From Allium sativum (taxonomy: Eukaryota > Streptophyta > Magnoliopsida > Asparagales > Amaryllidaceae), in assembly GCA_030737875.1 (NCBI GenBank), contig CM060926.1, positions 314,190,922-314,254,921 of the forward strand: a DNA stretch of 64,000 bases, written 5' to 3'. Below are positions 45,118 through 58,516 of the stretch, piece by piece. The notes under the pieces were generated by a model. That model did not search any database. It was not told the DNA's origin and saw only the letters and a program-made list of their open reading frames with translations. Position 1 is the first letter of the stretch, and each line of letters opens with the position of its first letter. Position numbers and translations under genes: made by a program.

Positions 45118-47017
45118 TGTCTTTGTTCACCTCTTAATATTCCACTCCACGTAAGCCTTATTTCCTTTTGTTTTCTTATAAGCTCTGACACTGCATCATA
45201 AGTATTACGTGCTTTGTGTATATATGGTTCTGCAAGAATTTTTTAGAAATAAAGTGTCAAAAATGTCAGTAGTTTCAATTTAGAAAATATTATACCTTCT
45301 TTGAGTCTTCTGTTGTTGGGTCATTGTTAGTTGCACATAAACAAATCTGCATCTTGCTGTGTCCAAGTAAGCTGCATGCAAACAAGTTCAACTTTTCTAT
45401 TATCAAATAGAACTATGTTCAGAACCATCTGATCAATCATATATAGTACTTAGAAACATTACTTTTTTACAATCAAAAAAGTTGCTACTTCTGCGAAACA
45501 AATGAAAAAATAAACATAGAGTATCTAAACCAACTGATGATGTCATAAAGAAAAGGTATCTATGAAATTTCCAGTGCTTGCAATTATTTTAAATTAGAGA
45601 AAAGCAATAATTAGCTAGAGCTTTGGTTGAACAGTTTATGGACTGGTTGTAGCCAATTTGAAGAGACGCATGTATATATATATATACACACACATATATA
45701 TACACACAAACATAAATATATATTATATGACAGCAAAGTTCCTGTGAGTTTCAACCACTTGTGACAATTCTTTGTTCTTTCATGCACTTGTGATAGAAAG
45801 GGATGATAATTTTTTGTGTTGTCATGCACTATGAGAAAGTGAAAAAAACATGCTAAGTGATTTTCTCATGTACACCCATAGCTTGAAGGGAATTTTCATA
45901 TTAACATTCCCATTTAAAAGTGAAAATTAGCATAAGACAAATGTACAGAAAATTAATTATTCCATTTTACTTGAAAAAGAGTAACATAAAAGAAAATGCC
46001 ATTTAATCTTGAAAGTAAACACTCCGAACAAGGGATTTTCTTTACAGCAAAGACTACGCTAGTGACATCAAGATTAACCATTTTAAGCCAATTAAATATT
46101 TTAATATAAGCATGGTTGAGAAAACAAGATAACTGTGCAAAATTTGAAAATGAAACGCCTGCATGGAGATGAAATAAAGGCAGAACATTGGGACACTTTC
46201 TATCGGTTCTACCGCAACACAACAGATAACAAGTGGGGAAGGACTTATTAGTATATCCACTGTATGGGGAAATAATATAAGTATATGATATGATGTTTTC
46301 GTGTATATGCATCATATTTCGAAATTATTATGAACATGGCATTTGTAGGAGCTTCGACTGACTTGTTTTTTACAAACCAAAGGTGCACTAATACATGCAT
46401 AGCTCTAACAAATTCGAACCGGCAACATGCTTCCTTCCTTCCTCAAGACATAACCAACATTAGATGAATACAAGTGGTAAATTAATATCATTATATATCA
46501 TATGACCTCAACATGACATGTTCCTTCAGATAAATCCAAGCATATATTAGGACGATAATCACGATCGCAATCAAGCCATAAATAAAAAAGTACAATCGCA
46601 ACTTACTTTATAATATAATTCAACAAATTAGTTGTAATCCTGTGAGTTAATTAATTATTAATACAGTTGTCCATTTTGTTGATTCTGGTCATGCTTCCTG
46701 TATTCTTTTGAATAGGAATACACGTAATAATGTCTACCACTTCTATTATGTTGTAAATGATAAAAGACTCTTCTGACCAACTCATTTAATTGAATTACCA
46801 ATGAGATAAGTAGGTGTATTTATACGTCTTCCCTTTGATAGATTAAAATATATAATTAGTTTGACACGGTTAATTAAAGTAGTTTTAATAATTGAAGAAG
46901 AGACTGACATCCTTTTGCTTTTACAAAGTGATATGCACAGTTAAGCAGCCTATTGTGCATCTGCAACCTATTGTGCATTGAATGCCTGCATGTTCCGCAT
47001 AGTTTCACAATGGTAAA
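44412..47017. repeat. 2.6-kb direct repeat R, left copy
   Basis: This copy matches 52987-55618 nearly throughout, with scattered substitutions and small indels. Both copies start at the same point (CAAATGAGAATCG). It includes CACTA-like subterminal motifs at 44635-44940, (TA)n runs at about 45089-45112 and 45672-45725, and no convincing gene. A 120-codon minus-strand frame at 45953-46315 is not conserved in the right copy. Its nature is unknown; it could be a segmental duplication or two copies of a non-autonomous transposon. Confidence 0.88.
44635..44940 (+). mobile_element. CACTA-like terminal region in repeat R, left copy
   Basis: ATTACGACAACAAAACCGAT is followed by many subterminal TTACAAC and GTTGTAATA motifs in both orientations, as at the ends of plant CACTA transposons. 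The first bases are degenerate (not CACTA), and I could not find the opposite end. The right copy has the same at 53215-53520, where the start reads ACTACAACAAAACC, closer to CACTA. Confidence 0.4.
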
Positions 47018-47310
47018 CCACATGAGAAAGTTAGGTAAAAGTTAACCGTAACCTTAATGTAACAACTAACTATTTAATCATTATTTATTTTATATCTACT
47101 AGTCAAAATGACATTAAAATATTCTTTCTAGCTGTAATTTCCCCGTCAAAATAAATCTAACATTGTAGAATAGAATGCGTTTCTAAGAGGAAATAATTAT
47201 TCATACACGAAAGCAAATATGTAGTTAATTTAATTTTACCCCCTAATTCTACTATCAGGTTTTTATTTATACATATAATTTTAATTTTTATCGGTTTGTA
47301 TTCAACTTTA
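47018..47310. other. A/T-rich spacer left of Copia-2
   Basis: It contains no gene or recognised element. It may be the continuation of repeat R, but the right copy of R is interrupted at 55619 before this point, so this cannot be tested here. Confidence 0.5.
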
Positions 47311-47600
47311 TGTTGTAAAATAATACATAACAGATAATAAAAGAGAAGACATTAGAAAGAACATAATAGATAAGGGAGACATGTTGTAAAATAATACAGA
47401 ACAAATAATAAAAGAGAAGACATTAGAAAGAACATAAGAGATAAGGGAGAGACCTTTTTATTTCTCCTGATTCAGTGTACATGTTTCTATTGTATTGGCT
47501 CCCTTATATATTGGTTTTGGAGCTGATGTTAGCCTTACTTCCAAAATGTGGGACTAATTATAATATGATAAACGCATATTCACTTATATGTATTACAACA
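47311..47600 (-). repeat. 3' LTR of Copia-2 with duplicated end
   Basis: On the minus strand the LTR starts TGTTGTAATACA at 47600 after a GGGGAG purine tract, has a TATA-type stretch (CAATATATAAGGGAG), and ends TTTTACAACA, giving TGTTGTAA/TTACAACA inverted ends. The first possible end is at 47382 (219-bp LTR). The last 71 bases are repeated in tandem (47311-47381 and 47382-47452), so the outer edge is 47311. Confidence 0.78.
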
Positions 47601-47885
47601 CTCCCCATTGAATATGTGTATGTAAAGATGATAAGATTAATTGCCTCATTAAAAACCTTTTTATGAAAAAACCCTGTGGGAAAAATCATAAACAAGGAAA
47701 AGAGTACAATTCTTATTTCATCTCCAGAAAACATGTTGACAATGTTCCACTGAGGGTTGATATTTCTGGATAAAAATAATGCCCATTAAAAACCTTACTA
47801 ATAAAAACCCAGTGGGAAAATATTAATGAAGGAAAAGAGTGCATTATAGCATAATATATGCTCCCTCTGATTCGTAACGCATTAT
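47601..47885 (-). other. 3' untranslated region of Copia-2
   Basis: This T-rich stretch between the RNase H stop and the LTR has two copies of a TTTTCCCAC(T/A)GGGTTTT...AAGGTTTTTAATG-like motif on the minus strand (near 47650-47690 and 47775-47825). The motif is common just before 3' LTRs of this kind of plant Copia element. Confidence 0.7.
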
Positions 47886-50800
47886 TCAAGTAGTTTGGTG
47901 ATGCAAGCGGCGCATACCAATTTTATATATCATCTTCTGCAATGTTGATTTTGGAAGTGCCTTCGTGAATAGATCTGCTGGATTTTCCTGAGATTGGATT
48001 TGCTTCACTTCTATCTTATTGTCCTTTTGAAACTCATGTGTAAAAATGAATTTAGGAGAAATATGTTTTGTCCTATCACCCTTGATATATCCTGCTTGAA
48101 CCTGAGCTACGCATGTTGCATTGTCTTCATAAATAATAGTTGATCTTTCTGTAGTTGAGGGAAGTTGACATATGCTTCGAATATGTTCAATTAATGACCT
48201 TAACCAAACACATTCTCGACTCGCTTCATGTAGTGCTAGAATTTTAGAATGATTGGATGATGTTGCTACCAATGTTTGTTTTATAGATCTCCATGAAATA
48301 GCAGCATTGTTGTTTGTAAACACATATCCAGTTTGTGATTTTGCTTTATGTGGATCAGAGAGGTAACCTGCATCAGCATAACCAACTAGATTCGGATTAT
48401 TGCCTATGTTAGAATAAAATAAGCCTAAATCTGTGGTTCCTCGCAAATATCTCATGATATGTTTTATACCATTCCAGTGTCTTTTAGTTGGTGTAGAACT
48501 ATATCTTGCTAGAAGATTGACTGAAAATGCAATATCTGGTCTCGTGCATTGCGCTAAATATAATAATGTACCAATTGCACTGAGATATGATACTTCTGGA
48601 CCAAGTACATCTTCATAATCTTTTTTTGGTCGGTAAGGGTCCTTTTTTATATCTAATGATCCGACAACCATAGGTGTGCTAAGTGGATATGCTTTATCCA
48701 TTTGAAAATGCTTCAGGATTTTCTCAATGTAATTTGATTGTGGATTAATATGCCATTTTTACTGTGCTCAATCTGTAGACCAAGACAGTATTTTGTTTTG
48801 CCAAGATCTTTCATTTCAGATTCCTGTTTTAGGTAATCTATTGTTTCATTGATCTCTTCTGGAGTTCCAATCAAATTTATATCATTAACGTATACCGCTA
48901 AGATAGTAAATCCCTTTACCGATTTCTTTATAAAGACATACGGACAAATGAGATTGTTTTTGTACCCAGCTTTTACTAAATATTCACTAAGACGGTTATA
49001 CCCCATTCTTCCAGATTGTTTCAAACCGTAGTGATCATCTCAATTTTAATGAATACATTGACTTTGATTTTGCTTTAGGCAAAGGCAATTTATATCCGTC
49101 TGGGATTTTCATGTAAATATCTGTATCTAATTCACTGTATAGATAAGCTGTTACAACATCAGTCAATCTTATGTCAAGCTTCTCAAAAACTACAAGGCTT
49201 ATTAAATATCGAAATGTTATGACATCCATAACAGAAGAATATGTTTCTTTGAAGTCAAAACCTGGTCCCTGCAGGAAACCTTGTGCAACAAGCCTTGCTT
49301 TGTATCTCACAACTTCATTTTTATCGTTTCGTTTTCTAACGAATACCCATTTGCAACCGACTGGTTTAACACCTTCTGGTGTTTTCTCTATTGGTCCAAA
49401 TACACCATGTTTTTGTAGTGAATCTAACTCAACCTGAATAGCGTCTTTCCATTTTGGCCAATCTTGTCTTTTTCGACATTCATTTACGCTAGTTGGTTCA
49501 TTATCATTATTCTCATCATAGTCATGACTTTCAGTTATTTCAGTAGCTACTGCGAATGAGAATACATCATCAATTGTTATTTTACTTCGATCCCACATTT
49601 CTCCATAATTCATATAGAATATTGAGATCTCATTAGTATTAGGTTCCATTTTGTTTTCGAAAGCTTCTGTTATTTCTTCTGGGATAATAGTTCCTTCACT
49701 AATTTTTGGAGAATTGGAATTTTCTTTTGAGTTATCCTTTGGACCATTTATAACCTCTTCGAGAGGTTTGCTAATTGATGATTTTTCATTAGACTTTCTT
49801 TTTCTAGGCGCCAAGTCTTTTGAACCTATCAGTCTTCCACGTTTTTGTCTAGCTTTAGATTCATTTGCTGTTATTGGTCATTCGGGGACTTAAATTCTAG
49901 CTGGTGTATTTGCTATTGGAATATGAGATTTAGTTATTTTCGCAGCATCATTAAATGCATCTGGCATTTGATTTGCAATATTTTGAATATGCAAAATTCT
50001 TTGTACCTCATATTGACATTGTTTGGTACGTGGATCCAAATGAAACATAGAGGGATTATTCCATGAAATTTCACGCCGTTCTACTGGAACGGTCTTTTCT
50101 CCCCCTAACGGCGGGAAATTTGACTCATCAAATTTGCAATATGCAAATCATGCAGTAAAGGCATCGCCCGTAAGAGGTTCAAGATAACAATTACCGAAGG
50201 TGAGTCAAATCCCATATAAATTCCCAATCTTCTTTGAGGACCCATTTTAGTACAAAGTGGGGGTCTAATGGGTAAATGCACAGTGCAACCAAATTTTTTA
50301 AGGTGTGAAATATTTGGTTGGGATCCAGTTAAAAGCTATGATGGTGAAAATTGATGATAAGACATTGGTCTAATTTTAATCAATTTGGACGCATGCAAAA
50401 TTGCATGTCCCCAAGCTGCGACAGGCAACTTTGTTTGCATTAGTAAAGGTCTTGCAATAAGTTGCAAATGCTTAATTAATGATTCTTCTAGACCATTTTG
50501 AGTATGAACATGAGCTACTAGATGTTCAACTTCAATTCCCAGTGATAAACAATAATCATCAAATACATGAGAAATGAACTCTCCTGCATTATCTAGCGGT
50601 ATTGATTTGATTTGATGATCGGGGAAATGTTCTCTTAATTTAACTATTTGAGCAAGTAATTTGGCAAATGCCATGTTTCTAGTCGATAGCAAACATATAT
50701 GTGACCAACGTGTTGATGCATCAATTAACACCATTAAGTATCTAAATGGCCCGCAAGCGGGATGAATCGGACCACATACATCACCTTGAATTCTTTGCAA

Positions 50801-51466
50801 AAATGGCGGAGATTCAGAGGTGATCTTACTGTATGAAGGTCGAGTAATTAATTTTCCTTGTGTACATGATGTACACATGTAATCATTTGGTAAATTCAAC
50901 TGATTTGGTAAATCATGCCCATTTGAGTTCTTAGCAATTTTATGCATCATAGTTAATCCAGGATGACCTAAACGATCATGCCAAAGAATCAATTTCTTTA
51001 TATCTGTGAGCTTCTGGCTCATGTTTACAAAATGAGATTCAACTATGCCAATTTTGGTAAAGTATAATCCAATTGAAATTGTACCAAATTTTTCTAAAAT
51101 AAGCTTCTGGCTTTCAATTTTAGAAATAACACAAAGGTATTCTTTATTGTTTTCATTTATAGTTTCAATATGATATCCATTCATTCTTATATCTTTGAAG
51201 CTAAGCAAATTTCTTTTAGAATTGCTTGAATATAGTGCATTTTGAATGAATATCTGTGTACCATTTGGCAACAACATATGGGCTCTTCCGGACCCTTCAA
51301 TTATATTGGCTGAACCAACTATAGTTGAAACTTTATATGAAACATTTTCAGATAATTCTGAGAAAAACTTCGGGTTTTTCAATATCGTATGAGTAGTTCC
51401 ACTATCAACCAGACATATATCATCACTTAAACACTGTCGATCCATACCTTTAGAATAAAAAAACAA
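47886..51466 (-). pseudogene. Copia-2 pol: protease, integrase, RT, RNase H (decayed)
   Basis: Minus-strand Copia pol in several pieces. 51466-50336 holds protease (LVDSGTTH) and integrase (WHDRLGHPG, CTSCTQGK, GDVCGP, LDNAGEF, HTQNGLEESLIK, so all three acidic residues are present). 49814-49035 holds the linker and first half of RT (GCKWVFVRKR, ARLVAQGF). 49024-48713 holds the catalytic region, where YVND replaces YVDD and so loses a metal-binding Asp. 48701-47886 holds the RT end and RNase H (DLFTKALPKST), ending MRRLHHQTT at its stop. Breaks between pieces include stop codons (50336, 49035, 47886 being natural) and frameshifts. The element cannot make an active polymerase. It is a different Copia lineage from Copia-1. 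Confidence 0.92.
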
Positions 51467-51779
51467 TACATCTAGTTAATAACTGAAATAACTTATAAAT
51501 ACAGATAAATGTCCATGGGAATAAACTACTTATCATGTCCAACATTACATATTATTTCAGCAATTCCATAAACTAAAAAGAAAGGGAAATAAACAAAAGT
51601 TTCAAACTAATACATGTAGAAAGGAAGTGAAAAAAAATAAAATTCACATAGTGAGCTTCAGGCTACTTATTGGTTGGTTCGGTCATATCTTCGAATATTG
51701 CATTCAAATTTTCATTGCTGAATAAATTTTCATCATAATCTTCAAAGAAATCATCTAACTTCAGGTTAGCATTATCGGA

Positions 51780-52689
51780 CAGTCCTCAGTATTGTTTGTC
51801 TCGATATTTTTTGATTTATGATATTCTTCTACTATTTTCTTTGATGATCTGCAAGTACGTGACCAATGACCAGTGTGCCCACATCTATAGCAAATTTCCT
51901 TATAATGCTTTTTATTTTCAACAGCTGAATTGTTACTGTTTTCAGGCTTATTTTTCTTTTGCTGTCTTTTGAAATCAGTAGTTTTGTTTCCCCCAAAACC
52001 ACTGTAACCACCTCTGCTGGGGTTGTATCCACGACCACGTCCTCTACTTCTGCCTCTGCCACGACCTCTTTTGGAGTGGGTGAAATTAGCATTAACTTCT
52101 AGTAATGCAGCTGAACCAGTTGGACTTAAGGAGTGATTTTTTAGAAGTAATTCATTGTTTTTTCAGCAATCAACAAACATTCAATGAGTTCAGAATATTT
52201 TGTAAAATGACGCTCTCGATATTGCTGCTGCAGGAGCACATTCGAGGCATGAAATGTTGAGAAGATCTTTTCCGACATTTGTGCGTCATCTACATTTTCT
52301 CCACATAGTTTTAGTTTAGAAGTAATTCTAAACATAGCGGAATTGTATTCCCTTATGGTTTTAAAATCTTGAAACCTCAAGTTCAACCATTCTTGCCTTG
52401 TATTTGGAAGTATGACCGTCTTCTGGTGGTCATAACGCACTTTCAGGGAGTTCCATAAGTGGAGAGGGTCTTTTTCAGTTAAATATTATGATTTTAGATC
52501 ATCGTGGATGTGGCGTCTTAAAAATATTAGAGCCTTTGATTTGTCCTGCTAGGACATATTATTATCATCTTCAATGATATTTTTTAAGCATTCAGATTAC
52601 AAGTGGATCTCGGCATCCAGTACCCATAACAAATAATTGTCTCCAGAAATGTCCAATGCTTTAAATTCAATTTTAGCAATGTTTGACAT
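51780..52689 (-). pseudogene. Copia-2 gag (decayed)
   Basis: gag starts at the minus-strand ATG 52689-52687 (MSNIAKIEFKALDISGDNYL), a standard Copia capsid start. It continues through the UBN2-like region (WNSLKVRYDHQKTVILPNTRQEWLNLRFQDFKTIREYNSA), an RGG-type arginine/glycine stretch (GRGRGRSRGRGRGYNPSRGG) and an intact CCHC knuckle CYRCGHTGHWSRTC near 51855-51895. In-frame stops near 52595 and 52548 and frame changes break it. Bases 51467-51779 connect gag to protease and show no clear frame. Confidence 0.82.
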
Positions 52690-52986
52690 TTTGCGAACTA
52701 CACCAAAAAAAATTGCAGATGCTTAATTAAATAAAATTCACATATCAGTACACATGTTCTGTAATTATCAAAACGAATTAACAAATTAATGAACAAACAA
52801 AACAATGAAATTATAGTACTGTTATTTCATTAAAAAAATGCAGATCTCGTAAAATAGAATAGAACCGTAGCCATGCATGTAATAAATTGAATATATTATG
52901 GCACGAAATCATAAAAATAATATCCGAATTTGCAAGTCTTTCTCTATACATTTACAGTGAACTTATTACAATAATGAAAACAATAC
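52690..52986. other. Unassigned A/T-rich stretch between Copia-2 gag and repeat R
   Basis: A 5' LTR and PBS for Copia-2 would be expected here, but neither the TGTTGTAA...TTACAACA LTR nor a TGGTATCAGAG site is visible. The 5' LTR seems to have been lost. A minus-strand TTTGGTATTG at the R boundary shares only six bases with a PBS. Confidence 0.6.
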
Positions 52987-54253
52987 CAAATGAGAATCGA
53001 ATACGTCGATTGAATGCTCAAATTTTCTTTTCTTACCCTAACTGGATCGACATACTCAATTCACGTCTAAACAAAACTACAGTGACTAAGGATCTATTCA
53101 AAACAAAGTACAAGTACAAACACATATAACAAGTCAAAGAAGAAATGTACATATATATAAACAGCGAAAACAAAACATTACATGTGCTGCGTAAACGAAA
53201 AATACTTACGAACCATTACTACAACAAAACCGATCTATTACAACAAGCAATGCCCGTTGTAATAGGGGTTTTACAGCGGTCAGACCGCCCGCTATAATAG
53301 GCCATGTTGTAATATGTCTTCTTTTACAAGGGTAATGAATGTGGTAACAGACGGTTGTAATAGACTTTTTACAATAGTCTTATGTTGTTGTTGTTGCATG
53401 TTCCTTCAATAGAATAGCAACCTATTATAATATTTTTTGCAACAGGTATTGATCGTTGTAATATCTTCTATAACAACTATTTTTGCCCGTTGTTAAAACA
53501 ATGCAAAAAAAATTTAAAAAAAAATTGATTCAACATATTTACAAGAAATAACAAAAACCATACTCTTCCTGCACTTTATAATAAAAAAAACTCGAAAAGA
53601 AAAAACTTTTCATTCATCTAAGAGTCGTCTACAAAAAACGTAGAACAACATTTTTCAAGACTGAACAACCAAATATATATATATATATATATATATTCAT
53701 GTCTTTCTTCACCTCTTAATATTCCACTCCATGTAAGCCTTATTTCCTTTTGTTTTCTTATAAGCTCTGACACAGCATCATAAGTATTATGTGCTTTGTG
53801 TATATAGGGTTCTGCAAGAAATTTTTAGAAATAAAGGGTCAAAAATGTCAGTAGTTTCAATTCAGAAAATATTATACCTTCTTTGAGTCTTCTGTTGTTG
53901 GGTCATTGTTAGTTGCACATAAACAAATCTGTATCATGCGGTGTCCAAGTAAGCTGCATGCAAACAAGTTCAACTTTTCTATTATCAAATAGAACTATGT
54001 TCTGAACCATCTGATCAATCATATATAGTACTTAGAAACATTACTTTTTTTACAATCAAAAAGTTGCTACTTCTGCGAAACAAATGAAAAAATAAACATA
54101 GCGTATCTAAACCAACTGATGATGTCATAAAGAAAGGGTGTCTATGAAATTTCCAGTGCTTGCAATTATTTTAAATTAGAGAAAAAGCAATAATTAGCTA
54201 GAACTTTGGTTGAACAGTTTATGGACTGGTTGTAGCCAATTTGAAGAGACGCA

Positions 54254-54288
<35 letters not shown>

Positions 54289-55618
54289 GTATATATATAC
54301 ATATACATACACATATAAATATATATTATATGACAGCAAAGTTCCTGTGAGTTTTCAACCACTTGTGACAATTCTTTATTCTTTCATGCGCTTGTGACAG
54401 AAAGGGATGATAATTTTTTGTGCTGTCATGCACTATGAGAAAGTGAAAAAACATGCTAAGTGATTTTCTCATGCACACCCATAGCTTGAATAGAATTTTC
54501 ATATTAACATTCCCATTTAAAAGGGAAAATTAGCATAAGATAAATGTACAGAAAAGTAATTATTCCATTTTACTTGAAAAAGAATAACATAAAAGAAAAT
54601 GCCATTTAAGCTTGAAAGTACTCCAAACAAAGGATTTTCTTTATAGCAAAGACTACGCTAGTGACATCAAGATTAACCATTTTAAGCCAATTAAATATTT
54701 TAATATAAGCATGGTTGTGCAAACAAGATAACTATGCAAAATTTGAAAATGAAACGCCTGCATGGAGATGAGATAAAGGCAGAACATTGGGACACTTTCT
54801 ACCGGTTCTACCGCAACACAACAGATAACAAGTGGGGAAGGGCTTATTAGTGTATCCACTCTGTGGGGAAATAATATAAGTATATGATATGATGTTTTCG
54901 AGTATATGCATCATATTTCGAAATTATTATGAAAATGGTATTTGTAGGAGCTTCGACTGACTTGTTTTTTTACAAACCAAAGGTGCACTAATACATGCAT
55001 AGCTCTAACAAATTCGAACCCGCAACATGCTTTCTTCCTTCCTCAAGACATAACCAACATTAGATGAATACAAGTGGTAAATTAATATCATTATATATCA
55101 TATGACCTCAACATGACATGTTCCTTCAGATAAATCCAAGCATATATTAGGACGATAATCACGATCGCAATCAAGCCATAAATAAAAAAAGTACAATCGC
55201 AATTTACTTTATAATATAATTCAACAAATTAGTTGTAAACCTGTGAGTTAATTAATTATTAATACAGTTGTCCGTTATGTTGATTCTGGTCGTGCTTCCT
55301 ATATTCTTTTGAATAGGAAACCACGTAATAATGTCTACCACTGCTATTATGTTGTAAATGATAAAAGACTCATCTGACCAAATCATTTACTTGAATTACC
55401 AATGAGATAAGTAAGTTTGTTTATATGTCTTCTCTTTGACAGATTAAAATATATAATTAGTTTGACATGGTTAATTAAAGTAGTTTTAATAATTGAAGAA
55501 GAGACTGACATCCTTTTGCTTTTACAAAGTGATATGCACAGTTAAGCAGCCTATTGTGCATCTGCAACCTATTGTGCATTGGATGCCTGCATGTTCCGCA
55601 TAGTTTCACAATGGTAAA
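52987..55618. repeat. 2.6-kb direct repeat R, right copy
   Basis: This is the right copy of the repeat at 44412-47017, including the CACTA-like subterminal block (53215-53520), (TA)n runs (about 53671-53694 and 54252-54330) and the same start. It is cut at 55618 (...CACAATGGTAAA) by the LTR-like sequence beginning TGTAAGGACCCG; the left copy continues CCACATGAG at that point. Confidence 0.88.
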
Positions 55619-58516
55619 TGTAAGGACCCGTAACTTCCGCGTGAAGGAAAGAGCGGATACTTTGAGAACAAGACAAAACAGAACGCAGACGGGAGAACAT
55701 TTCATTGTTATTACAACAATTACATCAGATACAAGAATGTACAGAGTATAAATGAATAAATTACTTTCGATAAATATCAGAGATTACAATAAATTACAAA
55801 GCAGCGGAAAAATAATACAAAGCACAACTGAAGGTGATATACGGATACAGAGCTTTCCGGATATCATTCCAGCTGTAAACCAGGATCCTGTGGATATAAA
55901 TCTGCAAAACCAAAACTACTAGCTGCCCGTGCGGAAAATAGGGGCACCCAGAGTTTAGGTTAAAACAATAAACTCCAGGTCAATCATGTGACTGGTGTGA
56001 GAACTAAAACAGTTATTAATATTGGTTTTAAAGTTAGGTAAATCAAGGGACCACGCCGTATAACATGGAACGGGTTTCCTCCCAAGAATACCAGTGCATA
56101 GAACAAACAACGCAATGCTAAATAAAGAAAAATGAAGCTGTTATAAGACCCAGGTCCCATCACACAATGCAACGCAAGCCGGAGGATAGGGTTTTCCCTT
56201 ATAACAGCCAAAGCATGCTTGATACGTTTAAAACAAATCATTTGATACTATAATTAGTGTATAGTGTCAAAACATTTTCAATCATAAATATCAATCATAG
56301 GCGGCATAGCTACCATCTACTATGTCGCCATACTAGTTCTACAATTAAAACCGCGATACACGTATTGGAAATTGGATTTCCGTCATGAGTCGAGGCAAGG
56401 GGCAAGCTCCTCTCCGCGTTCGAGACACTCTAGCAAATGTCTCAGGACTACACACTCTGGGCAATCCTGGATCTTCAGGGCCGGTCCTCACTTACGTTAG
56501 AGGATTAATTATGCCTGAACACACGTTTCCCGGTCCTTACAGACCTATAATCGAGGCGTCTCGCATTCCAACAACCACATAGGTGAAAAGTATATAAATG
56601 TCAGGGCTGGTAAGTCACTGACACCACCATAGCTAGAAAGAAACGTCGTGCTCTCCCTGCAGTCCGTATCTCGTTTTTGACTCATACCGAGGTGTGAGGC
56701 TCGCGAATTCACGTTATACACAAAGCTGCCACGTAGGCGTGCTTTGATCATCAACCACAAGACTTTGCTTTTCAACAGAAGCCTTGATCATTGCATCTTA
56801 GCGTGCCACACAGGCAATTCATGCCATGCGACTGATGTCCATCGATATACAACCTTTGAGCTCATACGTCTCAGAGAAGGGCGTTAAGCAAAAGAATAAA
56901 TTCTCCGCCGCCAAACAGATGTATATTTAATAGAAATCAATCAACACAGAATAAAATCCAATGTCTGACACACAATCCATTTACAAGTCCGTTCTGGGTC
57001 TGAACGAAACCGGAGGCACTTTCCTCGCATATCCATTCATCTCCAAGTACGTCTGGACGACCACCAACTATTTCCATCCTCTTGGGTGTACAGCCCAATC
57101 AGGATCGTCAGTAATTATCCAAACGATGTGAAGACTTCCGGTCTTCAACCACCGTCTTCATCTTCGAAATATCGTCGAATCGGTTATTCAGAATGGGTAT
57201 AAACCCGGCCTTTCCGAACAACCCGCGTATATTAAAACAAATGTTACACAAACACAACATACGCCTCATTCCAATTCAGAATATTCTTTTATTCACAAAA
57301 TCACATTTTTAGGGAAAGGTTCCCATTAATTTTATCCAAGATAAATTCTTTAAAATTTATCCTTTAATCTTCCCTTGGATGTCATTTCAAACCAGATTAT
57401 GGTTTTCTAAACTAGTCGAGATTAGCGAACCACACCGAAGTAATTATTTATTTTATTTCCCAATCCCAACTTATTCATCCCATGAAGCAAAACTGGTAAT
57501 ACTCCATATCTAATACTATGGTGTTATCGGTAAGATTAATTACCATTTCACGTTCAAATCTAATTAAAGATTTAACTATCGCTTTGGAGCAAAACTGGTG
57601 ATACTCCATTCTTGCTCATTTCTAAATTTGATAATTTAGATTATAGATTTACATTTCAATCTAATTGCAGATTCGTTAAAACTCCTTTTACTAGGTTAAA
57701 GAACTAGTGTTATTTAAAACACAGTTCACGACAAACCCAAATCACATTCTATTTATTATCGGGTTAAAGAACTAGTGTTATTTAAAACACCGTTCACGAT
57801 AAACCCATTTCAAATCCAATCAAATATATTAGAAATTTCGATTTATTTAAAACCCCTTTTTAAATCTAATTTATTTATTTAAAAATAATTGGGTTTTAAA
57901 TTTAGTTCAAAACTAGTTCATTTCGATAAAAATCTATTTTTATCTTTTCAAATATGGAGTTTCTCATCCCAAATTTTCCCAAATCATTTCTAATGATTTT
58001 ACACAAATTATTACTATTTTTAATAATTTTATCAAGGCCCGTACAGTCGATTTCCATCAACGGCCATCGAACTGCACTTACAGCGACCTTTTTCGAATTT
58101 GATTTGGACGTATCTCCAAATCCAACCTTTAGATTTCAAATTTCTAATATTCGTTAGAAAGCTCTTTTCGATACGAACCCAAGGTTCCGGTTTTAGGAGA
58201 ATCCGACGGTCGGATCTCCCGTAATGTCCGTTTGAAATAAATGGTCGAAATTCACGAACTGCTGCGGCGCGTTCTATTCAGGCCATTATATTATATATAT
58301 AATATATATTTCGTCGATTTCTATTTAAAACGAATTTTATAAATCGTTTTAATTTCGTTTCAAAAACAATTTCAACTTCCATTTCATTTCAAATCAAAAT
58401 TGAATTCTTCCTTATAAATTCAGTTTAAAATTCATTTCTATTCAATTCAATTTGAATTCATTTCAATTTGTTTCCAATTCAATTCGAATTCGTTTTCAAT
58501 TCAAATTCGTTATTTA

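Noticed and set aside
45953..46315. 120-codon minus-strand frame in repeat R, possible gene
   Set aside because: The right-hand copy of R (around 54600-54914) does not keep the frame, and no domain is recognisable.
44412..55618. Repeat R as the LTR pair of Copia-2
   Set aside because: Copia-2 has its own short LTR with TGTTGTAA/TTACAACA ends. R has no TG...CA termini at its visible start and no PBS or polypurine tract beside it.
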